DNA of 64,000 bases. It comes from Bartonella quintana (GTDB lineage: Bacteria > Pseudomonadota > Alphaproteobacteria > Rhizobiales > Rhizobiaceae). The position numbers and the translations under genes are program-made. Of this stretch, positions 1 through 9,247 are shown one piece after another (the first letter of the stretch is position 1; each line of letters begins with the position of its first letter). Under the pieces are notes generated by a model. It was not told the origin of the DNA. It searched no databases and saw only the letters and a program-made list of their open reading frames with translations. The stretch spans positions 1,429,001 through 1,493,000 of the forward strand of contig NZ_AP019773.1 in the NCBI RefSeq assembly GCF_009936175.1, in the 5' to 3' direction.

Positions 1-557
1 CGGAAATCCATTGTTTCAACATCACGAACGGAAACGCCAAGCCTTTCAGCGATTGTGCGAAAGATATCTTGTTTTGTCAGAGCGTTATCATCTTGGACCA
101 ATTTTGCTCGCAATCGCCGAAGATTAAAGAAAAGCGCTTTTTGCGAAGAACTGGTTCCTCCTCGAACGATTGACCAATTTCGTAAAATATAATCCTGAAT
201 AGAAGCACGAATCCACCATGTAGCATAAGTCGAAAAACGTACCTCCCGATCAGGCTCGAAACGCGCAGCCGCTTCCAACAGCCCTACATAGCCTTCTTGC
301 ACCAAATCCCCCAATGGCATTTTGAAACGTTTAAAACGGTTAGCAATCGCAATCACCAAACGCATATGAGCGGCTGCAATTTGATGCATAGCATCATCAT
401 CGCGTTTGTCTTTCCATCGCAGAGCCAAATCATGCTCTTTTTGCCGTTCAAGATAAGGCGCTTGCATTGCAGAACGCATCATATTGCGTCCCAAACTTTT
501 ATCTGCATCGCTATAATTTTTGCTACTTTTGTAAACAGCATTTGAAAGATTACCCAT
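1..557 (-). CDS. rpoH: RNA polymerase sigma-32 factor RpoH (5' part, cut by window edge)
   Basis: Heat-shock sigma factor that directs RNA polymerase to chaperone and protease promoters. Only the first 185 or so codons are inside the window; the gene continues past base 1. The translation begins MGNLSNAVYKSS. It shows region 2 with the core-binding block DLVQEGYVGLLEAA, the -10 recognition block RFSTYATWWIRASIQDYI, and the RpoH box QKALFFNLRR, which separates RpoH from housekeeping sigma-70. The start ATG is the complement of 555-557. The gene is divergent from the helicase remnant at 1030, with a 470-bp spacer. Family assignment is firm; nothing can be said about the C-terminal region 4. Confidence 0.95.
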   Translation of the reverse strand, partial: MGNLSNAVYKSSKNYSDADKSLGRNMMRSAMQAPYLERQKEHDLALRWKDKRDDDAMHQIAAAHMRLVIAIANRFKRFKMPLGDLVQEGYVGLLEAAARFEPDREVRFSTYATWWIRASIQDYILRNWSIVRGGTSSSQKALFFNLRRLRAKLVQDDNALTKQDIFRTIAERLGVSVRDVETMDF

Positions 558-1029
558 AATAACCCCTTGCGATTAAAATTATTAAAGTTGATTTGGCAAC
601 GACATCATCGTTCTCTCTGAAAAGAACGTATAGGTTGTTTATTTTATATACACTACTTTAACGTGTATTTTTATAATCGCAATTGTTTTTTTCAATTGTT
701 TTTTATTGTCATCGTAAAACGTCTTGTCATAAGACACAGTTTCAACTGACAAAACCGCGATATAGCGCCCCTCACCCTAAGAAATACGCGAAAAAGCTTT
801 CTTCCCACATGTTCAAAACAGAACTATAAAAAATAAAAAGATCACATAAAGCAGCATCTGTTTTATTTGATTTTCGGCTTATTTGTCTTTTCAGTAAAAA
901 ATTTATTTATGCTTCTAGCTTTACAAAACAACCAATACGTGTAACGAACATGTATAAAGCATCCAAACTGAACAAAAAATGAATGAAAAAGGAAACACCT
1001 AAAGTTAAAGTGGCAAAAAAACAACAAGA
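558..1029. other. Intergenic region between rpoH and helicase remnant
   Basis: AT-rich divergent spacer of about 470 bp. It should hold the rpoH promoter, but no box can be assigned by eye. I see no credible small gene. The missing N-terminal half of the downstream helicase is not recognisable here. Confidence 0.5.
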
Positions 1030-2700
1030 ATGATTGAAGCAAATGCACCAAACGTGTTAAAGGAGCAACATAATTGTGGAATTGTCGAGAATAAGCTTTT
1101 TACCCGCGTAGCACTAAGAAAGAAAATGATCATGGATAGTAAGATTGTTCAAAAGAATGATATTCTTATTGAAAAAGATGGAAATGGTAAGTTTGAAGGT
1201 TTTCGTTTTTATGCCAACAAGAACAATACCGATGATCAAGTAGCTGATACGCAAAGTTTAGCAGATAATGAGAATTTGATTCTCGCTTTTTCCAAACGCG
1301 CAATGCGTTTTTGTGCTTCAGCCAATGGAGACTTTACCCTCAGTTCTAACGGAATTGTGCGCTGGATTGGACAACCTGTGGGGCAACTTATTGCAACAGA
1401 AGATTTTTTAAAACCCAAACTGATTGTTTTAGCAGATACCCAATTAACGGGAGAAGCCCGGGACAACGTAGTGAAACGATTAGAGCGTTTTGTCACCTTT
1501 CATTTTGAAACGAACTTAAAGCCACTGTTTGATTTGCGCAATGCCGATAGCTTGACGGATTCAACAAGCAGTCTTGCCTTACAACTTGTTAACTCTTTAG
1601 GAATTATACCTCGGCGAGAAATAGCCGATGTTGTTAAAAATCTTGATCAAGAATCGCGCGCAGTGCTCCGGCGGTTAGGTGTCCGTTTTGGCGCTTTTCA
1701 TATCTATATTGCAGGGATGCTTAAACCAGCTCCGGTCCAGGCAATTACACTGTTATGGAATCTCCAAAATGAGGGTCATAACCAAACTGGTGTCAATGAA
1801 ATTTTTGCCGCGTTAGCAGCTGGACGGACTTCCTTGGTTATTGATCCTACGTATAACCGCCAATTTTATCAGTTAGCCGGTTATCGGATGTTAGGCCAAC
1901 GTGCTGTACGGATTGATATTTTAGAACGTCTTGCTAACCTAATCCGTTCTGCAGTTCATTGGAAACAAGGGGATGAACCCAAACCTGATGGAGCTTATGA
2001 TGGTAAAAGTTTTTTTGTAACTCCAACAATGATGTCCATTCTTGGAGCCAATGGAACCGATATGGAAGAAATTTTAAAAGGTCTTGGTTATCAATCGCAT
2101 GCCTGTAGCAGTACTGTTTTTGAACAAAATCTTCTTCAAAACAAAGTCTCTACCCATACATACACGACGGCACAAGAGGTCCCTGCGGCAGAATACGTTG
2201 GCGATCTGTGGCAAAGAATAGGCATATCACAAACAACACAGGGAGAAAAGGGAGCTTTACCCACTTCCGTTGAAATGCAACCCGATAAATTCAATACCGA
2301 AGATTGTTTATCGGCAGCTGAACCTGTTGGCGATTTTGCCAAACAAAAATGCATTGCAGCAGAAGAGAAAATTGTTTTACTATGGCGTTATAACAATCAT
2401 TTTCACCACCACACACAAAAAAAACGTGATAAATCTGGACAGAGGTGGCAAAACAAACAAAAAAAGGCTTCGAAGAAATGGACAAGCGCACAGGAAGACA
2501 ACTCTCGAGAAGCCACATCACACACTAGAAACTCTCATAAGTCAAATAAATCGCACAGTAAACGCACAAACAATCAATCATCTCAGAGAGAAAGGCGCCC
2601 TAATCCTGATTCACCTTTTGCAAAATTAGCTGCGCTACGCGATCAACTTATAAAAGACAAAGATAAAAACGCACATATACTTTCTTCCAAAGGTCACTGA
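1030..2700 (+). CDS. C-terminal part of an ATP-dependent helicase (N-terminal motor lost)
   Basis: The 556-residue product matches the region that follows the helicase motor in the large alphaproteobacterial mgpS-like helicases. Family-like blocks are LSSNGIVRWIGQPVGQL, LDQESRAVLRRLGVRFGAFH, YIAGMLKPAP and YRMLGQRAVRIDILERLANL. The Lys/Ser/Asn-rich tail ends in a typical DSPFAKLAALRDQL segment. No Walker A or DEAD-type motif is present, and an in-frame stop at 1006 plus rpoH only 470 bp away leave no room for them. The gene is therefore a 5'-deleted remnant or a stand-alone C-terminal domain protein. In related genomes a full helicase, an S4-domain protein, fdxA and carD are adjacent; here the S4 gene is absent and fdxA follows 20 bp later. 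The long open frame suggests recent truncation or retained function. Confidence 0.75.
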   Translation: MIEANAPNVLKEQHNCGIVENKLFTRVALRKKMIMDSKIVQKNDILIEKDGNGKFEGFRFYANKNNTDDQVADTQSLADNENLILAFSKRAMRFCASANGDFTLSSNGIVRWIGQPVGQLIATEDFLKPKLIVLADTQLTGEARDNVVKRLERFVTFHFETNLKPLFDLRNADSLTDSTSSLALQLVNSLGIIPRREIADVVKNLDQESRAVLRRLGVRFGAFHIYIAGMLKPAPVQAITLLWNLQNEGHNQTGVNEIFAALAAGRTSLVIDPTYNRQFYQLAGYRMLGQRAVRIDILERLANLIRSAVHWKQGDEPKPDGAYDGKSFFVTPTMMSILGANGTDMEEILKGLGYQSHACSSTVFEQNLLQNKVSTHTYTTAQEVPAAEYVGDLWQRIGISQTTQGEKGALPTSVEMQPDKFNTEDCLSAAEPVGDFAKQKCIAAEEKIVLLWRYNNHFHHHTQKKRDKSGQRWQNKQKKASKKWTSAQEDNSREATSHTRNSHKSNKSHSKRTNNQSSQRERRPNPDSPFAKLAALRDQLIKDKDKNAHILSSKGH

Positions 2701-2720
2701 AATAAAAATGGAGTTCGAGC

Positions 2721-3059
2721 TTGGCCTATGTAATAACTGACAATTGCATTCATTGCAAATATACTGATTGCGTTGAAGTGTGCCCCGTTGATTGTTTTTA
2801 TGAAGGTGAAAATATGCTTGTCATTCATCCCGATGAATGTATCGATTGTGGTGTCTGTGAACCAGAATGCCCAGCGGAAGCCATTAAACCTGATACAGAG
2901 CCGGGGCTTGAAAAGTGGCTAGAGCTCAATCTCCATTATGCGACCAAATGGCCTAATTTAACCACCCGAAAAGACCCTCTTCCTCAAGCAAAAGAAATGG
3001 ATGGCGTTGCGAATAAATTAGAAAAGTATTTTTCAGAAAATCCAGGAAGTGGTGAATAA
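2721..3059 (+). CDS. fdxA: Ferredoxin FdxA (7Fe type)
   Basis: Small cytosolic electron carrier of 112 residues. The N-terminal half carries two cysteine clusters, [14 protein letters not shown] and [12 protein letters not shown], typical of ferredoxins with one [3Fe-4S] and one [4Fe-4S] cluster. The C-terminal half is the conserved alphaproteobacterial extension ([14 protein letters not shown]). The start is TTG at 2721: it gives the canonical N-terminus [10 protein letters not shown] and has a GGAG about 7 bases upstream, while no ATG lies in frame nearby. The gene lies 20 bp after the helicase remnant and before carD, as in other Rhizobiales. Complete and confidently assigned. Confidence 0.95.
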   Translation: MAYVITDNCIHCKYTDCVEVCPVDCFYEGENMLVIHPDECIDCGVCEPECPAEAIKPDTEPGLEKWLELNLHYATKWPNLTTRKDPLPQAKEMDGVANKLEKYFSENPGSGE

Positions 3060-3367
3060 TAACGATACAGCACACATCAAACGGCTTCAAAAATTGAGAT
3101 TATTCTATTGTAAAAACAAAAATTCCTAAGCGAAATGATTGATTCTTTTCAATTTTGATGTTAGTGTTATTTTAACATGATCATCTTTCTAAGTATTTTT
3201 CTTTGCTTTCTTTTTGTAAAGTAGGGTATTTTTTGTTGGATTTAAAAGTACTTAACTTTTATGCTCATTAAATTCGTGTAATATACTTGGTCAAAGAACA
3301 CTCAAAGTTCAGGCTTTTAGTCTGTTTTCCGGTACATTTGTTGGTCATAAAGGGAGTAAACTAAAAT
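3060..3367 (+). other. Intergenic region upstream of carD
   Basis: 308 bp of AT-rich DNA with no open frame of note. It probably carries the carD promoter and the fdxA 3' end, but I cannot point to convincing -35/-10 boxes or a hairpin with a T-tract. Confidence 0.4.
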
Positions 3368-3952
3368 ATGGCATCCCAACATAGAACGTCCTCCAATGCT
3401 AAGGGATTTGCAACCTCTGAATATATCGTCTACCCTACCCATGGAGTAGGGCAGATTATAGCGATTGAAGATCAAGAAGTTGCAGGACATAAATTAAAAC
3501 TTTTTGTTATTCATTTTGCTAAAGATAAAATGGATGTTAAAGTACCAATTGCAAAAGCTATTTCCGTTGGAATGCGCAAATTATCCGCTGTTGATTCCGT
3601 TGAACGAGCATTAAAAATCTTGCATGGGAAAGCGCGGGTTAAACGAACTATGTGGTCACGCCGTGCTCAAGAGTATGATGCTAAAATCAATTCAGGAGAT
3701 CTTATCTGTATCGCTGAAGTAGTACGCGACCTTTTTCGTTCAAATCTACAACCTGAACAATCTTATTCTGAACGCCAACTCTATACTGCTGCACTTGACA
3801 GGATGGCACGCGAAATTGCTGTTATTAATAGTCTTTCTGAAACAGAAGCAGTCAATCTCATAGAAATGCATCTTTCCAACAAACCAAAGTGCGAATTTAA
3901 AACCAAGAGTGATGAAACAAATGCAGATAGCAAAGCTGTATATGCCGCATAA
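3368..3952 (+). CDS. carD: CarD/CdnL family RNA polymerase-binding regulator
   Basis: 194-residue transcription regulator. The N-terminal CarD/CdnL/TRCF RNA-polymerase-interaction domain begins near residue 18 (EYIVYPTHGVGQI) and runs to about residue 80. It is followed by a helical DNA-binding region (WSRRAQEYDAKINSGD, then VVRDLFR). In the family this protein binds the RNA polymerase beta subunit and stabilises open complexes at rRNA and other promoters. ATG at 3368 is preceded by a GGGAG about 10 bases upstream. It stands alone between fdxA and the convergent rpmF. Complete, with the usual length for alphaproteobacteria. Confidence 0.92.
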   Translation: MASQHRTSSNAKGFATSEYIVYPTHGVGQIIAIEDQEVAGHKLKLFVIHFAKDKMDVKVPIAKAISVGMRKLSAVDSVERALKILHGKARVKRTMWSRRAQEYDAKINSGDLICIAEVVRDLFRSNLQPEQSYSERQLYTAALDRMAREIAVINSLSETEAVNLIEMHLSNKPKCEFKTKSDETNADSKAVYAA

Positions 3953-4439
3953 TAAATTGCAAGACATTTTATAAGAAATCTACCAAATTTCCCCACGCAA
4001 TAATATATTGATGGAATTGAACACGACATACACGAAATGAGATGTGTGATCTCCATCTTATGATAAAATTGATCTTTCTATTCTTGCCTTTATCGCTATT
4101 CACCGAATACACTTTTAAGAAGGTTTTTGAGGAAAATGATTCCGTTACCAAGCTTATTTCATTGACACTGATAAGAAAAAGAGAGCTCTTACCAGCCCCT
4201 CACACAAGGACCACTCCCCTATACCACTCCCCTATAAAGTGCAGGCACGCATTCAAATTATCACTCAAGATGATAAAAAAGTTTGTAAGAAAACCCTATA
4301 CACAACTAGAAAATCTTGTGCTTCGCTATCTCTTTCAGAAAGATAACCGAAAAGAGCATCTCACCTATGTATTCATTTGCCCTGTGCATTCATTTTCCTA
4401 TAAATCAAATGAATTTTCACAGGTAAAGAGACAAAAATC
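3953..4439. other. Intergenic region between carD and rpmF (convergent)
   Basis: About 490 bp. A 13-base unit ending in CCCCTATA is repeated back to back near 4207-4233. A 152-codon plus-strand open frame runs through it (4042-4500), but it has no family resemblance, a random-looking composition and overlaps the 3' end of rpmF, so I do not call it. No strong terminator is visible. Confidence 0.4.
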
Positions 4440-4619
4440 TCAGTCCTTAGGGGGCAAAACTGAGCGCCCGCGATACATTCCGGTTTTCAAATCAATGTGA
4501 TGAGGGCGACGCAGCTCACCAGAATTTTTATCCTCGATATAAGTCGGCGCCTTAAGGGCATCAGCCGAACGGCGCATACCCCGCTTCGATGGAGAGGTTT
4601 TTCGTTTAGGTACAGCCAT
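4440..4619 (-). CDS. rpmF: 50S ribosomal protein L32
   Basis: 59-residue ribosomal protein, [20 protein letters not shown] at the N-terminus, the diagnostic L32 signature, and a C-terminus typical of the Rhizobiales version ([11 protein letters not shown]). An ATG 75 bases further upstream would add a hydrophobic, non-conserved leader; the internal ATG (complement of 4617-4619) is chosen because it gives the canonical start and is preceded by a GGAG. The upstream spacer contains a dispersed repeat (4841-5013). Confidence 0.95.
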   Translation of the reverse strand: MAVPKRKTSPSKRGMRRSADALKAPTYIEDKNSGELRRPHHIDLKTGMYRGRSVLPPKD

Positions 4620-4840
4620 AAAGAGACACTCCAAATCCATTAAAATAGAAAAAGCAATGTCAAAAACGACAATGCTTTTATTAAAAAATATCATAAAATT
4701 TGATGGCGTTATACACTGATTAAAGTCTTTTGACTAGACGTTCATTTAATTTTTTGTGTGGCTTTAACAGGGGCTCCGGCATACAATAGGTTTAAGTATA
4801 AATAAAGAGAAATCGATTTTTTAATAAAGAGTCTATGCAA

Positions 4841-5013
4841 TGTGCATAAAAATGTTGAAGCAATCAAAGGTCTATACCTCTTGTTTCTCTTAACGATAGC
4901 TGAAATTCAGGACTCGTGGAGCATATTGTTGATATTCAGAGAAGCAGGGATAAGTGCATTTGGAAAAATGCATGTTTATAATTGATGAAAACAAGAAAGA
5001 ATTATAGCTTTTA
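4841..5013 (+). repeat. Dispersed repeat, copy 1 (inverted relative to 63.1 kb)
   Basis: The core from 4864 to about 4983 is almost identical to the reverse complement of 63118-63239, with only a few single-base differences and indels. Similarity continues about 20 bp to the left (17 of 20 bases) and, degenerately, to about 5013. The element opens with TCAAAGGTCTATACC and includes an internal near-palindrome around 4966-4978 (TGCATTTGGAAAAATGCA). It sits in the divergent spacer between rpmF and ispA. In this copy the right terminal inverted repeat is eroded. Confidence 0.85.
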
Positions 5014-5064
5014 TTATGCTCTTAACTTTAAAATCTCATTTTGCAAAAAATAAAGGAAGCAAGA

Positions 5065-5970
5065 ATGTATGAATTTACCACCCTTCTTGCAAAACACGCC
5101 CACAGTGTTGAAAGGCGACTTGACACACTATTAAGTGATCAAGTCCAAAATGGTGAAATTTCCCGTCCTGAGGCCTTAATAAAAGCCATGCGCTATGGTG
5201 TGTTGAATGGTGGAAAGCGTCTGCGTCCTTTTCTTGTTATTCAAAGTGGTGCACTCTTTGATATCCCTGCTGAATACTGTCTCGACGTCGCAAGTGCTTT
5301 AGAATGTGTCCACTGTTATTCGCTCATTCATGATGATCTTCCCGCCATGGATAACGACACACTCCGACGTGGACAACCCACTGTCCACATAGCATTTGAT
5401 GAAGCCACAGCAATTCTGGCAGGCAACGCCCTCTTGACTTTTGCTTTTGAAATCATTGCTCATAAAGCCAGTACACTCCCCTTTGAAACCAGAATCAAAC
5501 TGATCACAGCTCTTGCACAATCAGCAGGACTTGGCGGCATGATAGGCGGACAAATGCTTGACCTAGAAGCAGAAAAAAAACCACAAGATAGCACCATCAG
5601 TATTCTGACTCTCCAACACATGAAAACAGCCGCTCTTATAAGCTTTGCTTGCCAAGCAGGAGCGATCATCGGCAACGCTTCCAAAGAATTAACCGAAAAA
5701 CTTGCTGCTTTTGGAACCTATCTTGGTTTAGCGTTTCAATTGACAGACGATCTTCTTGATATCACCGCCAGCACTGAAATCCTAGGGAAAACCGCTGGTA
5801 AAGATGAAACGGCACAAAAAGCCACTTTTGTTCGTCTTTATGGTATTCAAGAAACACAAAAAAAACGAGATGAACTCATCGCTAAAGCAGAAGCGCTTCT
5901 GCTGCCTTTTGGCACCAAAGCAAAACCACTCCAACAAGCAGCCCATTTTAGTGCAACACGCAAAAATTAA
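5065..5970 (+). CDS. ispA: Polyprenyl (farnesyl) diphosphate synthase
   Basis: Condenses isopentenyl diphosphate with allylic diphosphates to make farnesyl or geranylgeranyl diphosphate for quinones and undecaprenyl carriers. The first aspartate-rich motif is DDLPAMDND near residue 90, the second is TDDLLDI near residue 230, and the substrate-binding GGKRLRP lies near residue 50. The 301-residue product starts at ATG 5065, which has an AGGAAG; an in-frame TTG at 5041 would add only eight residues. Convergent with ispG, another isoprenoid gene, 65 bp away. Product chain length cannot be fixed by eye. Confidence 0.92.
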   Translation: MYEFTTLLAKHAHSVERRLDTLLSDQVQNGEISRPEALIKAMRYGVLNGGKRLRPFLVIQSGALFDIPAEYCLDVASALECVHCYSLIHDDLPAMDNDTLRRGQPTVHIAFDEATAILAGNALLTFAFEIIAHKASTLPFETRIKLITALAQSAGLGGMIGGQMLDLEAEKKPQDSTISILTLQHMKTAALISFACQAGAIIGNASKELTEKLAAFGTYLGLAFQLTDDLLDITASTEILGKTAGKDETAQKATFVRLYGIQETQKKRDELIAKAEALLLPFGTKAKPLQQAAHFSATRKN

Positions 5971-6035
5971 GAAGCCTTGTCACCAACGTCGAAACACAAA
6001 AAAGGAAGCAAACAGAACAAAAGCTTTTCTTTGTT

Positions 6036-7277
6036 TCAGTCTTGTCCAAAGCGTGTATGAATATAGTGACTTAAGAGAGATTCAAATTCTTCCGCAATAT
6101 GGTTGCCCCGCAAAATCTTCACCTTCTGGCCCTCAATAAAAACAGGTGCTGCTGGACTCTCACCTATTCCAGGCAATGAAATCCCAATATCAGCATGTTT
6201 TGATTCTCCCGGTCCATTAACGATACACCCCATCACCGCAACCTTTAAACTTTCAACGCCAGGGTATTTTTCACGCCACACCGCCATATTTTTATATAAA
6301 TCCGCTTCAATTTTTTGTGCCAATTGCTGAAACACTTTTGAAGTGGTGCGCCCACATCCAGGGCAAGCCGCAACCACAGGAAAAAATTGCCGAAATCCCA
6401 TGACTTGTAAAAGCTCTTGAGCAACTTTCACTTCCCGTGTCCGATCTCCACCGGGTTCAGGTGTTAATGAAATACGAATCGTATCGCCAATTCCTTGCTG
6501 CAACAAAATCCCCAAAGCCACGGAAGAAGCAACAACACCCTTTGTCCCCATCCCTGCTTCTGTCAATCCCAAATGGAGCGCATAATCACAACGCTCTGCC
6601 AAGGTGCTGTAGACAGCAATGAGATCTTGTACATCACTCACTTTGGCAGAAAGAATAATTTGATCACGTCCCAATCCTATCTCTTCAGCCCAAACGGCTG
6701 AATGAAGAGCGGACTGAACAACAGTTTCCCGCATGACTTCAGCGACAGATAAGGGCTTTGTTTGCTGAGCATTTTCATCCATAAGCCGTGTCAATAACAC
6801 ATTATCAAGAGATCCCCAATTCACTCCAATACGAATAGGTTTACGATACCGACAGGCAATCTCAATAATTTCCGCAAACTGACGATCCTTTTTTGCACCA
6901 AAACCAACATTTCCAGGATTGATCCGATATTTTGCCAGCGCCTCAGCACATGCAGGATGTTCTGATAAAAGCTTGTGGCCAATATAATGAAAATCCCCCA
7001 CCAATGGCACAATAAAGCCTAAGCGTTCCAATCGCTCCCGTATTTTGGGAACAGCAGCAGCAGCTTCATCACGATCAACGGTAATGCGAACCAATTGCGA
7101 ACCTACCTGCCAAAGAGCAGCAATTTGTGCTACTGTTGCATCAACATCAGCAGTATCAGTGTTGGTCATTGACTGAACAACGATCGGATTATGACCACCA
7201 ACCATCACATCGCCAATCGTAACGGCAATAGACTGGCGACGCTCGAGAGGTTTAGATAAAGAATACGCTGTGCTCAT
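6036..7277 (-). CDS. ispG: 4-hydroxy-3-methylbut-2-enyl diphosphate synthase
   Basis: Penultimate enzyme of the MEP isoprenoid pathway, an iron-sulfur reductase that opens methylerythritol cyclodiphosphate. The protein has the TIM-barrel start ([20 protein letters not shown]) and the C-terminal cluster domain with cysteines in CPGCGRT near residue 310 and in [10 protein letters not shown] near residue 355, the three [4Fe-4S] ligands. Start ATG (complement of 7275-7277) is preceded by GAGG. 413 residues, normal for the alphaproteobacterial form. Its presence shows isoprenoids are made by the MEP route. Transcribed convergently with ispA. Confidence 0.95.
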   Translation of the reverse strand: MSTAYSLSKPLERRQSIAVTIGDVMVGGHNPIVVQSMTNTDTADVDATVAQIAALWQVGSQLVRITVDRDEAAAAVPKIRERLERLGFIVPLVGDFHYIGHKLLSEHPACAEALAKYRINPGNVGFGAKKDRQFAEIIEIACRYRKPIRIGVNWGSLDNVLLTRLMDENAQQTKPLSVAEVMRETVVQSALHSAVWAEEIGLGRDQIILSAKVSDVQDLIAVYSTLAERCDYALHLGLTEAGMGTKGVVASSVALGILLQQGIGDTIRISLTPEPGGDRTREVKVAQELLQVMGFRQFFPVVAACPGCGRTTSKVFQQLAQKIEADLYKNMAVWREKYPGVESLKVAVMGCIVNGPGESKHADIGISLPGIGESPAAPVFIEGQKVKILRGNHIAEEFESLLSHYIHTRFGQD

Positions 7278-7512
7278 CAAATCCTCAAATTTTCAAAAAC
7301 CCGCCGTTATCTGATCATTCTTTATGGCAACACTTGCCAGAGTACAATTTAAAAAAATGAATTAAAGAAAATTCTCTCATTGCGCCAAAGCTCTTGGCTT
7401 CACCCACAAACAGCGCACTCAATGCAACCTTTCAATTTTCGAACCGTTATAGCAAAACCCCAAACACAATCCCAACTGTCGTGAAACACTATAAACATGA
7501 AGGAGTCAACAG

Positions 7513-7797
7513 ATGTGCCTATTTTCGACCCACCCCCAAAATACTAAAATTAAAAAACGCATCGCACAATTAAAAAATGAGCTCGTCCCTGTGAATCATT
7601 TTCGTTCTTATAAAGATAGCTTTGAAAACATCTCTGACATGTTTGCTTCATGGAAACAAAAAATCCGTCACGCGCTTTATCACCTCAACGAACATGCTAC
7701 GAAATTGAAAAGAAAAGCAAAAGAAAACCCTAAAACAATCCTTGCATTGGCAGCAGGAATGGCTTTAGCTGGCTTTTTTCTGACACGTAAAAATTAA
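7513..7797 (+). CDS. Small membrane-anchored protein, DUF883/ElaB-like
   Basis: 94-residue protein. The middle is basic and helical (WKQKIRHALYHLNEHATKLK). The C-terminus has the sequence KENPKTILALAAGMALAGFFLTRKN, written here as KENPKTILALAAG followed by MALAGFFLTRKN, which is a single membrane segment with a short charged tail. This is the architecture of the ElaB/YqjD/DUF883 group, inner-membrane proteins that in Escherichia coli associate with ribosomes; the resemblance is by architecture and function is unproven. ATG 7513 has AAGGAG eight bases upstream. A strong terminator follows at 7837, so it is probably a single-gene transcript. Confidence 0.7.
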   Translation: MCLFSTHPQNTKIKKRIAQLKNELVPVNHFRSYKDSFENISDMFASWKQKIRHALYHLNEHATKLKRKAKENPKTILALAAGMALAGFFLTRKN

Positions 7798-7836
7798 CAC
7801 GCCAATAATGAGATTTTTCAAAAATCAAACTTTTCA

Positions 7837-7863
7837 ATGCCCGCTTTGAAGCGGGCATTTTTC
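7837..7863 (+). terminator. Rho-independent terminator
   Basis: A 10-bp perfect stem (ATGCCCGCTT / AAGCGGGCAT) with a tight loop is followed by TTTTTCT on the plus strand. It lies 40 bp after the stop of the small membrane protein gene. Confidence 0.9.
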
Positions 7864-7961
7864 TCTGCCTTTAAGGCAACGTTACAAAATACCATTTCCA
7901 TTTCAGATCAGAAAAAGTACTTTAAGATATGCATTAGAATAAACCAAATGAAATCTTCCAA

Positions 7962-8155
7962 AGTAAATACCCATTTGCTATAAGAAAAAGGCATAAAAAT
8001 AAAAATCAAAAGACCCAAAAACTTATCCTCCAGAAACGCATTGTGAAATATTCATCTATGGAACAACAGGCATATTAGGAATGAGCTTACTAGCTCTCTC
8101 CTGTTCAAGCTCTAAAGAAATAGGTTGCGCAATTTCGATAAAATAGCCCTGTGCA
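7962..8155 (-). pseudogene. Degenerate partial copy of the emrA 3' end
   Basis: This stretch repeats, with many substitutions and a 12-bp deletion, the last part of emrA plus its 3' flank. CCCATTTGCTATAA at 7970 corresponds to CCCATTTACTATAA at 8191, and the match continues through the stop region to TTGCGCAATTTCGAT at 8124 (TTGCGCAATTTTGAT at 8357). The offset is 221 bp, rising to 233 bp after the deletion. It is in the same orientation as emrA, directly downstream of it, and has no open frame. It looks like the residue of an old tandem duplication. Confidence 0.85.
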
Positions 8156-8242
8156 TTATAACAAAAAAACGAAATTCTTTAAATTAAACACCCATTTACT
8201 ATAATCAAAAGGGATAAAAATCAAATTCAAAAGAGCGAAATC

Positions 8243-9247
8243 TTATTTTCCAGAACCGCTTTTTGAAGTATCCACATAGGTAACCACCGACATACCAGGA
8301 ATGAGCTTTTCAGCCCCTTCTTGTCCAGGATCTAAAGAAATACGAACTGAAATACGTTGCGCAATTTTGATGAAATTACCGATTGCCGTATCTGTTTTTA
8401 ACAATGAAAATTCTGAACCTGTGGCAGGTGCGAAACGGGCCACACGTCCTGTCAATTTCTGATTGTTCAATGCATCAACAGAAAAAACAACAGGTTGCCC
8501 AACACGCATCTGAGAAAGTTGCGTTTCTTTATAATTGGCAATAATCCAAATATCATCAGAAATGAGTGACACTAATTGCGTACCAGGCAAAACATATTGT
8601 CCTACCCGAGCACTAACCAAGCCAACATGTCCTGTTTTAGGAGACAAAATTTTTGTGTGCTTCAGATTGAGCTTAGCCAATTCAACGCCAACTTTTGCTC
8701 CAGCAACCTCTGACTGTAAACTTTGCCGTTCAAGCTCTAATTGTTTTTGCAATTGGCGTTTTGTTTCAAGCGCTGTCAATAATTGCGAAAAAGGACGAAC
8801 AACTGAACTCGCAGTATCATCAAAGCTTGACTTTTTGTGTCCAGGAAGAATATTGGAAAACGCTCGCAAACGGGCAAGTTCGGCTTCCGCTGTATTAATT
8901 TCTCCCTGTAAGAACTGAGCCTGCAAAACAACGCTTGCAAGTTTTGCATTTTTTGAATCCAAAACAGCCTGTGCTCGTGCAAGTTGTTGGCGCAAGAGGG
9001 CATCATCGAGTTCAAATAAAAGCATTCCTTTTTCAACTCTTTGATAATCTTGAACATAAATCCGTGCAATCACACCAGAGATCTGTGAACTCACCAGAGT
9101 GACATTGCCCTTAACAGAAGCATTATTCGTTATTTGAATTGCACTGACAAATGGGGGAAGTTTCCAAGCCCATAAAATCAGCAAAACACCCGTAACACCT
9201 GATAGGAATGCAATAATGGTCGCTTTTGACCGTAATGCCTTTATCAC
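8243..9247 (-). CDS. emrA: HlyD-family membrane fusion protein (EmrA-like)
   Basis: Periplasmic adaptor of a tripartite multidrug efflux pump. There is one N-terminal membrane segment (IIAFLSGVTGVLLILWAW), then a biotinyl-lipoyl-like half-motif (VTLVSSQISGVIARIYVQD), a coiled-coil hairpin around residues 75-190, the second lipoyl half (ILSPKTGHVGLVSARVGQYV) and a beta-barrel. A GTG at 9245-9247 overlaps the emrB stop as GTGA and has an AGGA at good distance; GTG at 9256 is less well placed. Translationally coupled to the EmrB-like permease upstream. The substrate is unknown. Confidence 0.85.
   Translation of the reverse strand: MIKALRSKATIIAFLSGVTGVLLILWAWKLPPFVSAIQITNNASVKGNVTLVSSQISGVIARIYVQDYQRVEKGMLLFELDDALLRQQLARAQAVLDSKNAKLASVVLQAQFLQGEINTAEAELARLRAFSNILPGHKKSSFDDTASSVVRPFSQLLTALETKRQLQKQLELERQSLQSEVAGAKVGVELAKLNLKHTKILSPKTGHVGLVSARVGQYVLPGTQLVSLISDDIWIIANYKETQLSQMRVGQPVVFSVDALNNQKLTGRVARFAPATGSEFSLLKTDTAIGNFIKIAQRISVRISLDPGQEGAEKLIPGMSVVTYVDTSKSGSGK

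Noticed and set aside
4205..4235. Short direct repeat ending CCCCTATA as a CRISPR-like or iteron array
   Set aside because: Only two adjacent copies and no further units; a simple local duplication.
4042..4500. 152-codon plus-strand frame between carD and rpmF
   Set aside because: No family resemblance, random-looking composition, and overlap with the 3' end of rpmF.
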